A stretch of 7,079 nt of DNA from Alphaproteobacteria bacterium (lineage in GTDB: Bacteria > Pseudomonadota > Alphaproteobacteria > Rhodospirillales > Magnetospirillaceae), in NCBI GenBank assembly GCA_015232485.1, contig JADFZP010000170.1:1-7079 (forward strand). The letters run 5' to 3'. Under the pieces are notes generated by a model, which saw only the letters and a program-made list of their open reading frames with translations, was not told the origin of the DNA and did not search any database. Both the position numbers and the translations under genes were made by a program. Shown piece by piece: positions 1 to 5,857 of the stretch. Every line of letters starts with the position of its first letter. Positions within the stretch are counted from its first letter, which is position 1.

Positions 1-750
1 CAACGCCTGCTGCCGGCCGGAGCGGCGCGTAACGCGCTCGACTGCGCGTTCTGGGACCTCGAAGCCAAGCGGCGGGGCCGCCGCGTCTGGGAATTGGCCG
101 GCCTTCCCCCACCCGGCCCGGTGACCACCGCCTTCACCCTGGGCATCGACGCGCCGGCCGCGATGGCCGAGGCGGCGCGCGCCGTGTCCACCCTGCCGCT
201 GCTCAAACTGAAGATGGCCGGCGACGAATTCGATCTCGACCGGGTCAAGGCGGTGCGCGACGGCGCCCCCTCGGCCCGTCTGGTGGTCGACGCCAACGAG
301 GCCTGGGACATCGACCGCCTGCGCCAACTCGCCCCCCCGCTCGCCGCGCTGGGCGTCGAACTGATCGAGCAGCCGCTGCCCGCCGCCGCCGATGGCCCGC
401 TGGCCGGCTTCGCCAGCCCGGTGCCGCTATGCGCCGACGAATCCTGCCACGACGCCGCCTCGCTGGCCGGCTTAGGTGGACGGTATCGAATGGTCAACGT
501 CAAGCTGGACAAGACCGGCGGGCTGACCGAGGCGTTCCGCGTCCGCCGCCTCGCCGCCCAGGCCGGGTTGGGCGTGATGGTCGGCTGCATGGTCTCGACC
601 TCGCTGGCCATCGCCCCGGCGATGCTGATCGCCCAGGGGGCCGCCGTGGCCGATCTCGACGGCCCGCTGCTGCTCGATCGCGACCGCGAGGGCGGCCTCG
701 CCTTCAGCGGCGCGCTGATCCAGCCGCCGGAACAAGGACTGTGGGGCTAA
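1..750 (+). CDS. dgcA: Enolase-superfamily epimerase/racemase (dipeptide epimerase or N-acetyl-D-Glu racemase DgcA type), 5' end missing
   Basis: The gene is open from the first base of the window, so the N-terminal capping domain lies outside; 249 residues remain of a family usually about 320-330 long. What is visible is the catalytic barrel of the muconate-lactonizing branch of the enolase superfamily. The entry motif ARNALDCAFWDLEAK is followed by the K-x-K base pair LLKLKM (lysines at bases 205-207 and 211-213). The three metal ligands sit in VDANEAW, ELIEQPLP and LCADES, and the opposite-face lysine is in NVKLDKTGG. The stretches GCMVSTSLAIAPA and DLDGPLLL are typical of L-Ala-D/L-Glu epimerases and the related alphaproteobacterial DgcA. 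The enzyme inverts the alpha carbon of a Glu-containing dipeptide or N-acyl-glutamate in the cytoplasm; which substrate applies cannot be told from sequence. All catalytic residues are present, so it should be active. The internal TTG at 94 is not the start, because conserved sequence precedes it. No terminator hairpin is evident after the stop. Confidence 0.9.
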   Translation, partial: QRLLPAGAARNALDCAFWDLEAKRRGRRVWELAGLPPPGPVTTAFTLGIDAPAAMAEAARAVSTLPLLKLKMAGDEFDLDRVKAVRDGAPSARLVVDANEAWDIDRLRQLAPPLAALGVELIEQPLPAAADGPLAGFASPVPLCADESCHDAASLAGLGGRYRMVNVKLDKTGGLTEAFRVRRLAAQAGLGVMVGCMVSTSLAIAPAMLIAQGAAVADLDGPLLLDRDREGGLAFSGALIQPPEQGLWG

Positions 751-765
751 CGTTTCAAATTTTAC

Positions 766-819
766 GGAAAAGCACAAAGTAAATATGGAAAAGCGCTATA
801 GACAAACTTCTGTATAGAC
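766..819. repeat. Two pairs of short direct repeats upstream of the cyclic-nucleotide-binding gene
   Basis: GGAAAAGC occurs at 766-773 and again at 787-794, offset by exactly 21 bases, about two helical turns. TATAGAC occurs at 797-803 and 813-819, offset by 16 bases. The segment is about one-third GC in an otherwise very GC-rich window and lies just upstream of the predicted promoter. Phased direct repeats in this position could be activator sites; no known regulator motif is recognised. Short AT-rich repeats can also occur by chance. Confidence 0.45.
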
Positions 820-849
820 TTGCTCTATTTCAGGATTGGTCCGTATATT
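820..849 (+). promoter_or_regulatory. Predicted promoter of the cyclic-nucleotide-binding gene
   Basis: A -35-like TTGCTC (820-825) is followed after 18 bases by a -10-like TATATT (844-849). The leader to the ATG at 886 would be about 30 nt. The same TTG at 820 could be misread as a start codon of a longer frame, but its position inside a promoter argues against this. Confidence 0.4.
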
Positions 850-870
850 GGTGTCAAGACGAACACCAAT
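847..870. promoter_or_regulatory. Perfect inverted repeat, candidate operator or 5'-UTR hairpin
   Basis: ATTGGTGT (847-854) and ACACCAAT (863-870) are perfect complements separated by 8 bases. The left arm overlaps the predicted -10 element, and the whole element ends 15 bases before the ATG at 886. An extra ATTGGT lies at 835-840, 12 bases upstream of the first arm, giving three half-sites. Its position over the transcription start fits a repressor operator. If transcribed, it could instead form an 8-bp stem. It does not match the FNR/CRP half-site layout. Confidence 0.55.
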
Positions 871-885
871 GATCGGCAGGCCAAC

Positions 886-1311
886 ATGAACACGGCGACC
901 GCGATGCAAAATCCTTCGAACGACGACGGCCCCCGTGGGCAGCGAGTGCTCGAACGCATGGTCGTCGCGCCCGGAACCCGCATCTTCCATCAGGGAGATC
1001 CGGCCTCGGTGGCCTACATCATCGAGTCCGGCCTGATCGAGCTGATCGACGAGAATGGTGACGACTGCACCGTCATCACCACGCTGAGCCGCGGCGAAAT
1101 CCTGGGCGAGATGGCGCTGATCGACGGCGAGGCCCGCTCGGCCACCGCCCGCGCCGTCAAGCAGACGGTTCTGGCCATCGTGCCGCGCGAGGCGTTCGAC
1201 GACTACATGACCCGCACGCCGCCCTTCATGCGCAAGCTGATGGACGTGATGACCAAGCGCCTGCGCCGCCAGACGCGCCAAGTGCTGCTCAACCAGGGAG
1301 GCGCCCGATAA
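886..1311 (+). CDS. Stand-alone cyclic-nucleotide-binding domain protein
   Basis: This 141-residue cytoplasmic protein consists of one cNMP-binding beta-roll plus a short C-terminal helix. The fold is recognisable from PGTRIFHQGDPASVAYII (29-46), GLIELIDENG (49-58) and the phosphate-binding cassette GEILGEMALIDGEARSATARA (70-90). Within the cassette, Glu75 and Arg84 have the nine-residue spacing of the ribose- and phosphate-contacting pair in CAP and PKA, so cAMP or cGMP binding is plausible. There is no helix-turn-helix, kinase or channel domain. It is therefore not a complete CRP-type regulator and probably acts by binding a partner. The ATG at 886 is chosen because the frame upstream to TTG 820 runs through promoter and operator-like sequence and the fold does not need it; the ribosome site is weak (AGG at 878-880). 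It is convergent with a phosphodiesterase-like gene, which may share its ligand. Confidence 0.88.
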   Translation: MNTATAMQNPSNDDGPRGQRVLERMVVAPGTRIFHQGDPASVAYIIESGLIELIDENGDDCTVITTLSRGEILGEMALIDGEARSATARAVKQTVLAIVPREAFDDYMTRTPPFMRKLMDVMTKRLRRQTRQVLLNQGGAR

Positions 1312-1340
1312 CCCGAGATCCCCAACCCCAATGGCCCCGG

Positions 1341-1364
1341 CGAAAGCGGCGTTAGCCGCTTTCG
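1341..1364. terminator. Hairpin between convergent genes, probable bidirectional terminator
   Basis: CGAAAGCGGC (1341-1350) pairs perfectly with GCCGCTTTCG (1355-1364) around a 4-base loop GTTA. It lies 30 bases after the stop of the cyclic-nucleotide-binding gene and is followed by only a weak T-rich stretch (TTGCTTGT). The bottom-strand phosphoesterase gene ends inside its loop. A third related arm, AAAGCGGC at 1378-1385, can compete for GCCGCTTT at 1355-1362. Confidence 0.6.
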
Positions 1365-2221
1365 TTGCTTGTACGGCAAAGCGGCCGGGGTGGGAGATGG
1401 AGGGCGCTGCGGCCCGAGCGGAACCAGTTGCGCAGGTCGATATTGGCGAACAGCGCCGGTTCGACGAAGCGGATTTCGGCTTCGTTTCCCTCGAGCCGAT
1501 ATTCGACGAAGCCGACCCGGTGGGTGCCGCCATGGTCGGGTTTGCGCTCGTCGGCGTTGACGAAGCTGGTCGACGGGGCCCAGACGATGTCGGTATCGCC
1601 GTGCCGCACGTGGCGCCAGATGTGCAGATGGCCGCTGCCGACCACCCGCACGTCGTGGCGCTCGATCAGGCCGAACAGCCAGCGCCGCGATAGGGGGTCG
1701 CACCAGCCGGCGGTGACCCGTTCGTCTTCGGGATCGTCGAGATAGAGCGGCTTGTGCATGAACAGCGCCACGGGGCCGGCCGTTTCGGCCAGGGTGGCTT
1801 CCAGCCAAAGGCGTTGCGCGGCCTCGGCGTCCAGTCCACTTCGGAAAATTTCGCTATCGATGCCGATCAGCGTCCACTCGCCCAGCGCGACGGTCCAACG
1901 GTCCTCGCCGAAAAGGTCGAGGAACCGCCGATGGTGCGCCTTTGTCACGGCGCGCCCCGGGCGCGGCCCGGCGGGGCTTTCGCCGATGTCGTGGTTGCCG
2001 GGCAGAATCCGCACCGGCACCTTGAGGCGCGCGATCTGCTCGCGCGCGAACGCCAGCGCCGCCGGGTCGCCCCAGCCGTCGAACGACAGATCGCCAGACA
2101 CCACGACCAAGTCGGGCGGATCATCGCGGATCAGCCCGACGAAGACGTCCCAGTTGTCAAAGAAATACGCCCTATCGCGCGAAAGGTGCAGATCCGAAAC
2201 CTGCACTATGCGGAAACCCAT
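1352..2221 (-). CDS. Calcineurin-like metallophosphoesterase (CpdA/Icc-like class III phosphodiesterase)
   Basis: This is a cytoplasmic dinuclear-metal phosphoesterase of 289 residues. All five signature blocks are present in order: SDLHL (Asp10, His12), SGDLSFDG (Asp44), PGNHD (Asn76, His77), MHKPL (His156) and GSGHLHIW (His198, His200). This D-x-H ... GD ... GNHD ... H ... GHxH set, with no signal peptide, is that of the class III cyclic-nucleotide phosphodiesterases (CpdA). However, the same motifs occur in other small phosphodiesterases, so 3',5'-cAMP hydrolysis is only the leading guess. The ATG at 2221 is chosen over one 20 codons upstream because a strong GAGGGGGG ribosome site lies a few bases before it and the fold starts immediately (MGFRIVQVSDLHL). 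The last ~20 residues (RSALHLPPRPLCRTSNESG) look unstructured and are encoded partly within the shared terminator hairpin. The gene is divergent from the 566-residue protein gene at 2353. Confidence 0.9.
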   Translation of the reverse strand: MGFRIVQVSDLHLSRDRAYFFDNWDVFVGLIRDDPPDLVVVSGDLSFDGWGDPAALAFAREQIARLKVPVRILPGNHDIGESPAGPRPGRAVTKAHHRRFLDLFGEDRWTVALGEWTLIGIDSEIFRSGLDAEAAQRLWLEATLAETAGPVALFMHKPLYLDDPEDERVTAGWCDPLSRRWLFGLIERHDVRVVGSGHLHIWRHVRHGDTDIVWAPSTSFVNADERKPDHGGTHRVGFVEYRLEGNEAEIRFVEPALFANIDLRNWFRSGRSALHLPPRPLCRTSNESG

Positions 2222-2352
2222 ACATCCCCCCTCGGAAATCGCATCGCCTAATAACGCAAAGACGGCGTGTTCGCCATTCATTCGATCTTTCGGAAAGCTT
2301 CAAGCGGGCATAGAATGAGTCAAGCCCAGAAGGGCGCTCTGGAGGATATGAC
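2222..2352. promoter_or_regulatory. Divergent intergenic region with control sites for both flanking genes
   Basis: These 131 bases separate the starts of two divergent genes. On the plus strand a -10-like TAGAAT (2311-2316) precedes the GTG start by about 37 bases, without a convincing -35. A small GCCC-AGAA-GGGC hairpin (2324-2335) sits just before the GGAGG ribosome site (2341-2345). On the minus strand a weak -10-like TATTAG (2253-2248) precedes the phosphoesterase. The promoter assignments are tentative. Confidence 0.35.
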
Positions 2353-4053
2353 GTGGCAAGAAGCCGCGAAAGCTTTGAAATACAGCTATTCAAGGACGAT
2401 CACTGGGTCGTCCATGAGCTGAAGGATTCCGAGAAGCCGGCCCGCGACATGGCGGCGAAGTTGGTCGCCAACAAGAAGGTCCGAGGCGTCCGCGTCGTGC
2501 GGAACTGGGAACGCTCGGACGGCTCGGTCACTGAAAGCGTCATCTTCGAGAAGCTGAAGGAAGCCGAGGAGGAGGACGCGCGAATCGTCGCCATCGACGA
2601 GGCGCCCGTGTGCCAGCAGCCCAACGATTATTACGCCCTGTCCAGCCGGATGACGGTCAACCGCCTGCTCAGGCGATATTTCGACCAGGCCATCCTGACC
2701 CCCACCGAGCTGATGCATAATTATCGCCAGATCAAGAAGGTGCAGGAGTTGGACTCGCTGTACCCATCGGCGATCGACCGGGTGGCGACCCTGCAGACCA
2801 GCGATGGCGCGGGCGATTCCCGCCAGCGCCGCGACGAGTTGTTCCGCACCTTCGATCAGATGGCCTCGCGCGCCCGTGAGGCCGAACGGCGGCGCCTGCC
2901 CGAGCTGGGTGCTGATTTCGGCGAGGTGGTCGCCAAGCTGGAACGATGCGGCAGCCCCGACGACCAGGACTATTTGTCGCTGGTGGTGCTGTCGGCCGAT
3001 CTGGTCAACAACCGCAGTTGGTTGGCCAAGCTGGAGCGGGTCGCCGGATTGATGAACGACGCGCTGCCAAGCCATCCGCTGGGCCTGCTCGACGGCGCGG
3101 CGGCCGATCTGATCGCCACGCCGGCGATCACCGAGGACATGCTGGGCCTCCAGCCCAATCTGGCGACCACCCTGATCCGACTGATCGATCTGGCCGAGGG
3201 CTGCTACTCGAACGACAACGTCGATCCCGACGCCGCGATGCCCAAGATCAACCGGCTGATCGGCGAGGGCCGGCTGGGTTGCTGCCGCGAGGCGCTGGTC
3301 GACCGCATCCGCCGCGCCCTGCGCAGCGCGCAGCCGCTCAACAAGAACGAACCGTCCCACGAGAAGGAGTGCTTCAAGCAGGTCGCCCAACGTTTGTGTA
3401 CGCCGACCGGCCTGTTTGGCGGACCATCGACCGCCGAGGCGCTGACCCTGCGTTTCGGCCGCAGCCTGGAAGAGGGCGGACGCGGCGGCCGCAACAAGGC
3501 GATTCAGGGCTGCATCGCGGCGCTTCCCGAAGCGCGCTTCCGCTTCGTCTATCTGCTCGACCTCGCCGGCTCCGAGATGGGGGCCGAGTTTCTCGACGAT
3601 ATCGTCGGCCATCTGAATTATCTGGTGGGCCACCGCGACATCAACCGCATCTCGCCGCGCGGCCGGCCGCCGCGCGAGCGCATGCTGCACCTGACCGCCA
3701 TGCATCGCGCCGCGCTGGAATCCCAGCTTCCCGAGGCCGAAAAGGCGCGCATCGCCGACCTGATCGACGAGGCGCTGTGCCAATACCTGCTCCGCGAAGG
3801 CATCATCGAAAAGCTGGACGACAAGGGCAGCCCCCTTAGAACGCGCGCCAATCATTTGGTGAATTTCTGCGCCGCGGGCGTGCTGCCCGAACGCGGCAGG
3901 TCGAGCAAGCTGGCGCGCGAACGCGTGCTCGTCCATCTGCGCGCGCCGAATTTCGACGCCACCTACACCGAGGGTATCGCGACCGACGAGGGTCGGCAGA
4001 AGGCCCTGCGCGCCTTCCACCAGATGTTGATCAAGGGTGGATTCGCCGGCTGA
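2353..4053 (+). CDS. Uncharacterised 566-residue soluble protein
   Basis: I do not recognise this protein. The GTG at 2353 is the start, because GGAGG at 2341-2345 is 7 bases upstream and the nearby ATG at 2348 opens a frame that stops after 24 codons. Residues 1 to about 75 look like a compact alpha/beta module: FEIQLFKDDHWVVHE, a helix, then VRGVRVVRNW (43-52) and a final strand TESVIFEK. The rest is predicted to be almost entirely helical and highly charged. There is no signal peptide, membrane segment, ATPase loop or zinc site that I can see. Scattered cysteines occur, for instance in GRLGCCREAL and HEKECF. The C-terminus (ARERVLVHLRAPNF to HQMLIKGGFAG) resembles a helical tail domain. 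Helical content and size suggest a scaffold or protein-protein interaction role, but this is a guess. It faces the two-gene helical operon with a 7-base gap. Confidence 0.85.
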   Translation: MARSRESFEIQLFKDDHWVVHELKDSEKPARDMAAKLVANKKVRGVRVVRNWERSDGSVTESVIFEKLKEAEEEDARIVAIDEAPVCQQPNDYYALSSRMTVNRLLRRYFDQAILTPTELMHNYRQIKKVQELDSLYPSAIDRVATLQTSDGAGDSRQRRDELFRTFDQMASRAREAERRRLPELGADFGEVVAKLERCGSPDDQDYLSLVVLSADLVNNRSWLAKLERVAGLMNDALPSHPLGLLDGAAADLIATPAITEDMLGLQPNLATTLIRLIDLAEGCYSNDNVDPDAAMPKINRLIGEGRLGCCREALVDRIRRALRSAQPLNKNEPSHEKECFKQVAQRLCTPTGLFGGPSTAEALTLRFGRSLEEGGRGGRNKAIQGCIAALPEARFRFVYLLDLAGSEMGAEFLDDIVGHLNYLVGHRDINRISPRGRPPRERMLHLTAMHRAALESQLPEAEKARIADLIDEALCQYLLREGIIEKLDDKGSPLRTRANHLVNFCAAGVLPERGRSSKLARERVLVHLRAPNFDATYTEGIATDEGRQKALRAFHQMLIKGGFAG

Positions 4054-4063
4054 GCGGGGCTCA
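4051..4063. terminator. Palindrome made of the two opposing stop codons
   Basis: TGAGC-GGG-GCTCA spans 4051-4063. Its left arm begins with the TGA of the plus-strand gene. Its right arm ends with TCA, the TGA stop of the minus-strand gene. Flanking GGATT (4039-4043) and AATCC (4064-4068) could extend the stem across a 7-base bulge. It could slow polymerase from either side, but there is no T-tract, so terminator function is weakly supported. Confidence 0.35.
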
Positions 4064-4669
4064 AATCCGCTCGTTTCGGTCGCGGTCCTCCAGGAATTCG
4101 ACCAGATTCGGCGCGCGCTCGAGCAAAGTTTCCAGCAGGCGCTTGGCGCGGTCGGCGATCTCCAGCGTCTCGGGGTCGAGCAGCGGCGCGTATTCCTCGC
4201 GCTGAAGCTGGGACTTGGCTTCGTGGATGACGCGCACGCAGTCCAGGAAGGCTTGCCGCGAATCGAGCGGCAATTCGACTCCCTGGGTCACCCGGTCCTC
4301 CCAGATGCGCAGCAGACGGAAGTTGGTGCGGATCACCTCGCGCAGCATGGGCACCTGCAACTGGCGGAAATTGTCGGCCAATTCCCGTTGCGCCGCGCGC
4401 TGGCCATCGTCCTCCTGCGGCAAGGCGGCGATCGCCTCCTGGGCGAGATAGCTTAGGCCCTGGTACTCGTCGCTTTGGCGCAGGAACTCGTAATAGATCG
4501 CTTTGAAGGTCGGATAGGTGTCGACGGAATAGCCGCGGATGGTGCGCGCCTGCGTGGCGAGCCGGCTGAGTTCGTCCAGACGCTCGGCCAGCGCATCCAC
4601 GTAGATGCGCGCCGTTCGCCTAAGATGGTCGCTGGATTTCGCCCTTCTGCCGTCGCCGAACATTGTCAC
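4061..4669 (-). CDS. Uncharacterised ~200-residue helical protein, second gene of a two-gene operon
   Basis: This soluble protein has no domain I can name. It is rich in Arg, Glu, Leu and Gln with heptad-like helical stretches, for example RIYVDALAERLDELSRLA near the N-terminus, LREVIRTNFRLLRIWEDRV in the middle, and a charged end EFLEDRDRNERI. No signal peptide, membrane segment or catalytic motif is visible. The start is either GTG at 4669, which overlaps the upstream stop as GTGA, or ATG at 4663, two bases after that stop; the difference is two residues. Either arrangement implies translational coupling to the preceding gene, so the two products are probably made in similar amounts and may form a complex. 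The gene ends 7 bases from the stop of the convergent 566-residue protein gene. Confidence 0.82.
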   Translation of the reverse strand: MTMFGDGRRAKSSDHLRRTARIYVDALAERLDELSRLATQARTIRGYSVDTYPTFKAIYYEFLRQSDEYQGLSYLAQEAIAALPQEDDGQRAAQRELADNFRQLQVPMLREVIRTNFRLLRIWEDRVTQGVELPLDSRQAFLDCVRVIHEAKSQLQREEYAPLLDPETLEIADRAKRLLETLLERAPNLVEFLEDRDRNERI

Positions 4670-5259
4670 CGCTCGCTGTTGTCGAGCTCCCTCAACATGC
4701 CAAACTTGCCTTCGATCGAAGCCAGTCGGTCGATGGCGTCCGAGGTGCTTTGCACCAGGGCGCGCTCGTCTCCCTCCAGCTCGTCGACGCCACCGAGGCC
4801 CGACAGATTGCCGACCAGTTCAATATAGGCTTCCCGCAATCGGGTGGCCAATCCCACCGGATAGGGCGCGCCACCAAGAACGGCGGCCGCCTTGTCGTGG
4901 ATTTCGGCGATGCGCCGCGTGATCATCTCGGTGCTCATCCGCTTGACGCGGTCGCGCAATTCGTTGATGCCTTCGCTCAACTGCGCCTGGAGTTCCTCGC
5001 GGGTGATCTGGCTCAACCGGAAGACGGCCAGGGCCATGATGTTGTTGAGGCGCATGGTGGCGTCGTAAAGCGTGGCGTCGAGCCGCGCCCGGTTGCGGTC
5101 GCCCGGCTTGGTGTCACGCAGCCGTGTGCGCAACGCCTCGATTTCCTCGGCCACATCCTTGGCCTGCCTGAGCGTCGATGCCGCGCGCAGTTCGTCGCTG
5201 CTAAGCGGGCCGGATGCGCCACGCCCACGTTGGCGTGTCGACGCTTCCCCTGCCTGCAT
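4666..5259 (-). CDS. Uncharacterised ~197-residue helical protein, first gene of a two-gene operon
   Basis: This cytoplasmic protein is of unknown function. After a flexible, Gly/Arg/Ser-rich N-terminal ~25 residues it is almost continuously helical, with coiled-coil-like stretches such as KDVAEEIEALRTRLRD and QAQLSEGINELRDRVKRM. A short segment NNIMALAVFRL is hydrophobic but too short for a membrane span. The ATG at 5259 is preferred because GGGGGA lies 7 bases upstream, and the predicted promoter at 5289-5318 would leave a leader of about 23 nt. The alternative ATG at 5280 (204 residues) has no ribosome site and would be nearly leaderless. Its stop overlaps the start of the downstream gene, so the pair is a coupled operon. 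The two proteins are similar in size and helical content but show no obvious alignment to each other by eye. Confidence 0.82.
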   Translation of the reverse strand: MQAGEASTRQRGRGASGPLSSDELRAASTLRQAKDVAEEIEALRTRLRDTKPGDRNRARLDATLYDATMRLNNIMALAVFRLSQITREELQAQLSEGINELRDRVKRMSTEMITRRIAEIHDKAAAVLGGAPYPVGLATRLREAYIELVGNLSGLGGVDELEGDERALVQSTSDAIDRLASIEGKFGMLRELDNSER

Positions 5260-5288
5260 GACCATTTCCCCCGATGACATCCGGTGAG

Positions 5289-5318
5289 AGTATCAAAGGG
5301 CTGTTATCGAATCGTTAA
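5289..5318 (-). promoter_or_regulatory. Predicted promoter of the two-gene helical-protein operon
   Basis: Read on the minus strand, TTAACG (5318-5313) and GATACT (5294-5289) are separated by 18 bases. Each matches four of six consensus positions. Transcription would begin near 5282, which fits a start codon at 5259 better than at 5280. Confidence 0.35.
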
Positions 5319-5351
5319 CCTTGTATGGCCTTTCGCCGCGAGAGGGTCGCA

Positions 5352-5379
5352 CCGCCCCGGCCGTTTCGTTCCGGGGCGG
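5352..5379 (-). terminator. GC-rich hairpin after the small secreted protein gene
   Basis: CCGCCCCGG (5352-5360) and CCGGGGCGG (5371-5379) form a perfect 9-bp stem around a 10-base loop. It begins 10 bases after the stop codon of the small secreted protein gene, in the position of a transcription terminator. No T-tract follows on the minus strand, so it may instead act with Rho or as a 3'-end stabiliser. Confidence 0.5.
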
Positions 5380-5389
5380 CGCGGTCGCG

Positions 5390-5755
5390 TCACTTCAGAT
5401 CGACCGAAGCCTTGTCGGTCTTGCGATCGTACTTGATCGTGACCGTGTTGGTCTCGCAAAGGTTGATGCCTTCCCATTCGGCCTTGGTCTTGTCGGTCCA
5501 CACGACCATCAGATCCCATTTGCAGGTCGAATCCTTGGGCTCGAACTCGATCTCCTCGGACGTGCCGTTGTCCATGGTGTCCTTGCCCAGGATGTCGTCA
5601 CCCCAATCCGAGGCATTGCTCTTCGAGACATAGACCTGATCGATTTCATAACCGGTCTTGTTGACCAGGGTGAAATCCTGCTTGCCGGCGGCCAAAGCCT
5701 GCGTCGAGAGAAGCAGACCGAAGGCCGCGGCGGCGGCGAAAGCGAAACCCTTCAT
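5390..5755 (-). CDS. Small secreted (periplasmic) protein with two cysteines
   Basis: This 121-residue precursor has a clear Sec signal peptide (Ala-rich core, likely cleavage after Ala22 in QALA|AGK), leaving about 99 residues in the periplasm. The mature part starts with FTLVNKTGYEIDQVYVSKS and contains W51, D54 and C78-K-W80-D-L, then W86, W94 and C100. This pattern, predicted all-beta, is a common small alphaproteobacterial family of unknown role; from memory, some members carry the misleading label 'argininosuccinate lyase', which nothing here supports. C78 and C100 could form a disulfide. The ATG at 5755 has GGGGGA just upstream. An extended -10 (TG-C-TATAAG) and a leader hairpin precede it, so it probably has its own promoter rather than depending on the upstream outer-membrane protein gene. 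Confidence 0.85.
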   Translation of the reverse strand: MKGFAFAAAAAFGLLLSTQALAAGKQDFTLVNKTGYEIDQVYVSKSNASDWGDDILGKDTMDNGTSEEIEFEPKDSTCKWDLMVVWTDKTKAEWEGINLCETNTVTIKYDRKTDKASVDLK

Positions 5756-5773
5756 GTGTCCCCCATCAGAGAA

Positions 5774-5790
5774 TCCGACCCACCGTCGGA
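5774..5790 (-). promoter_or_regulatory. Leader hairpin of the small secreted protein gene
   Basis: TCCGAC (5774-5779) and GTCGGA (5785-5790) form a perfect 6-bp stem with a 5-base loop. In the mRNA it would sit between the predicted transcription start (near 5791) and the GGGGGA ribosome site. It could stabilise the transcript or affect initiation. Confidence 0.4.
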
Positions 5791-5797
5791 GGCGCCC

Positions 5798-5803
5798 CTT
5801 ATA
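5798..5803 (-). promoter_or_regulatory. Predicted extended -10 element of the small secreted protein gene
   Basis: The minus strand reads TG-C-TATAAG, with the hexamer at 5803-5798. It is a good extended -10. The -35 position at 17-base spacing is TTCCGG (5826-5821), a weak match lying in an inverted repeat. The start codon is about 43 bases downstream. Confidence 0.45.
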
Positions 5804-5806
5804 GCA

Positions 5807-5826
5807 TTCCGGCGTTCGCGCCGGAA
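5807..5826 (-). terminator. Inverted repeat after the outer-membrane protein gene, overlapping the next promoter
   Basis: TTCCGGCG (5807-5814) and CGCCGGAA (5819-5826) are perfect complements with a 4-base loop. The element lies 31 bases after the stop of the DUF1207-like gene, as a terminator would. It lacks a T-tract and covers the -35 and spacer of the predicted promoter for the next gene, so it could equally be an operator. Confidence 0.45.
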
Positions 5827-5857
5827 GGCGGGGCGCCGCATGGCGATGTCGTAATGG

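Noticed and set aside
820..885. Extension of the cyclic-nucleotide-binding protein to the TTG at 820
   Set aside because: The extra 22 residues run through the predicted promoter and the inverted repeat, add nothing to the fold, and use a rare start codon.
796..1533. A 245-codon minus-strand frame over the cyclic-nucleotide-binding gene
   Set aside because: It is a shadow of the plus-strand gene: it crosses the promoter region and the terminator hairpin and has no coherent domain.
2348..2422. Short frame from the ATG at 2348, next to the GGAGG
   Set aside because: The spacing to GGAGG is only 2 bases, it stops after 24 codons and has no features. The same ribosome site is correctly placed for the GTG at 2353. 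A translational role as a tiny leader peptide cannot be excluded but has no support.
2386..4020. A 544-codon open frame on the minus strand opposite the 566-residue protein gene
   Set aside because: Long antisense frames are expected in GC-rich coding DNA. It has no ribosome site, its composition is Gln/Ala/Arg-heavy without domain logic, and the plus-strand gene has a good start and a natural protein composition.
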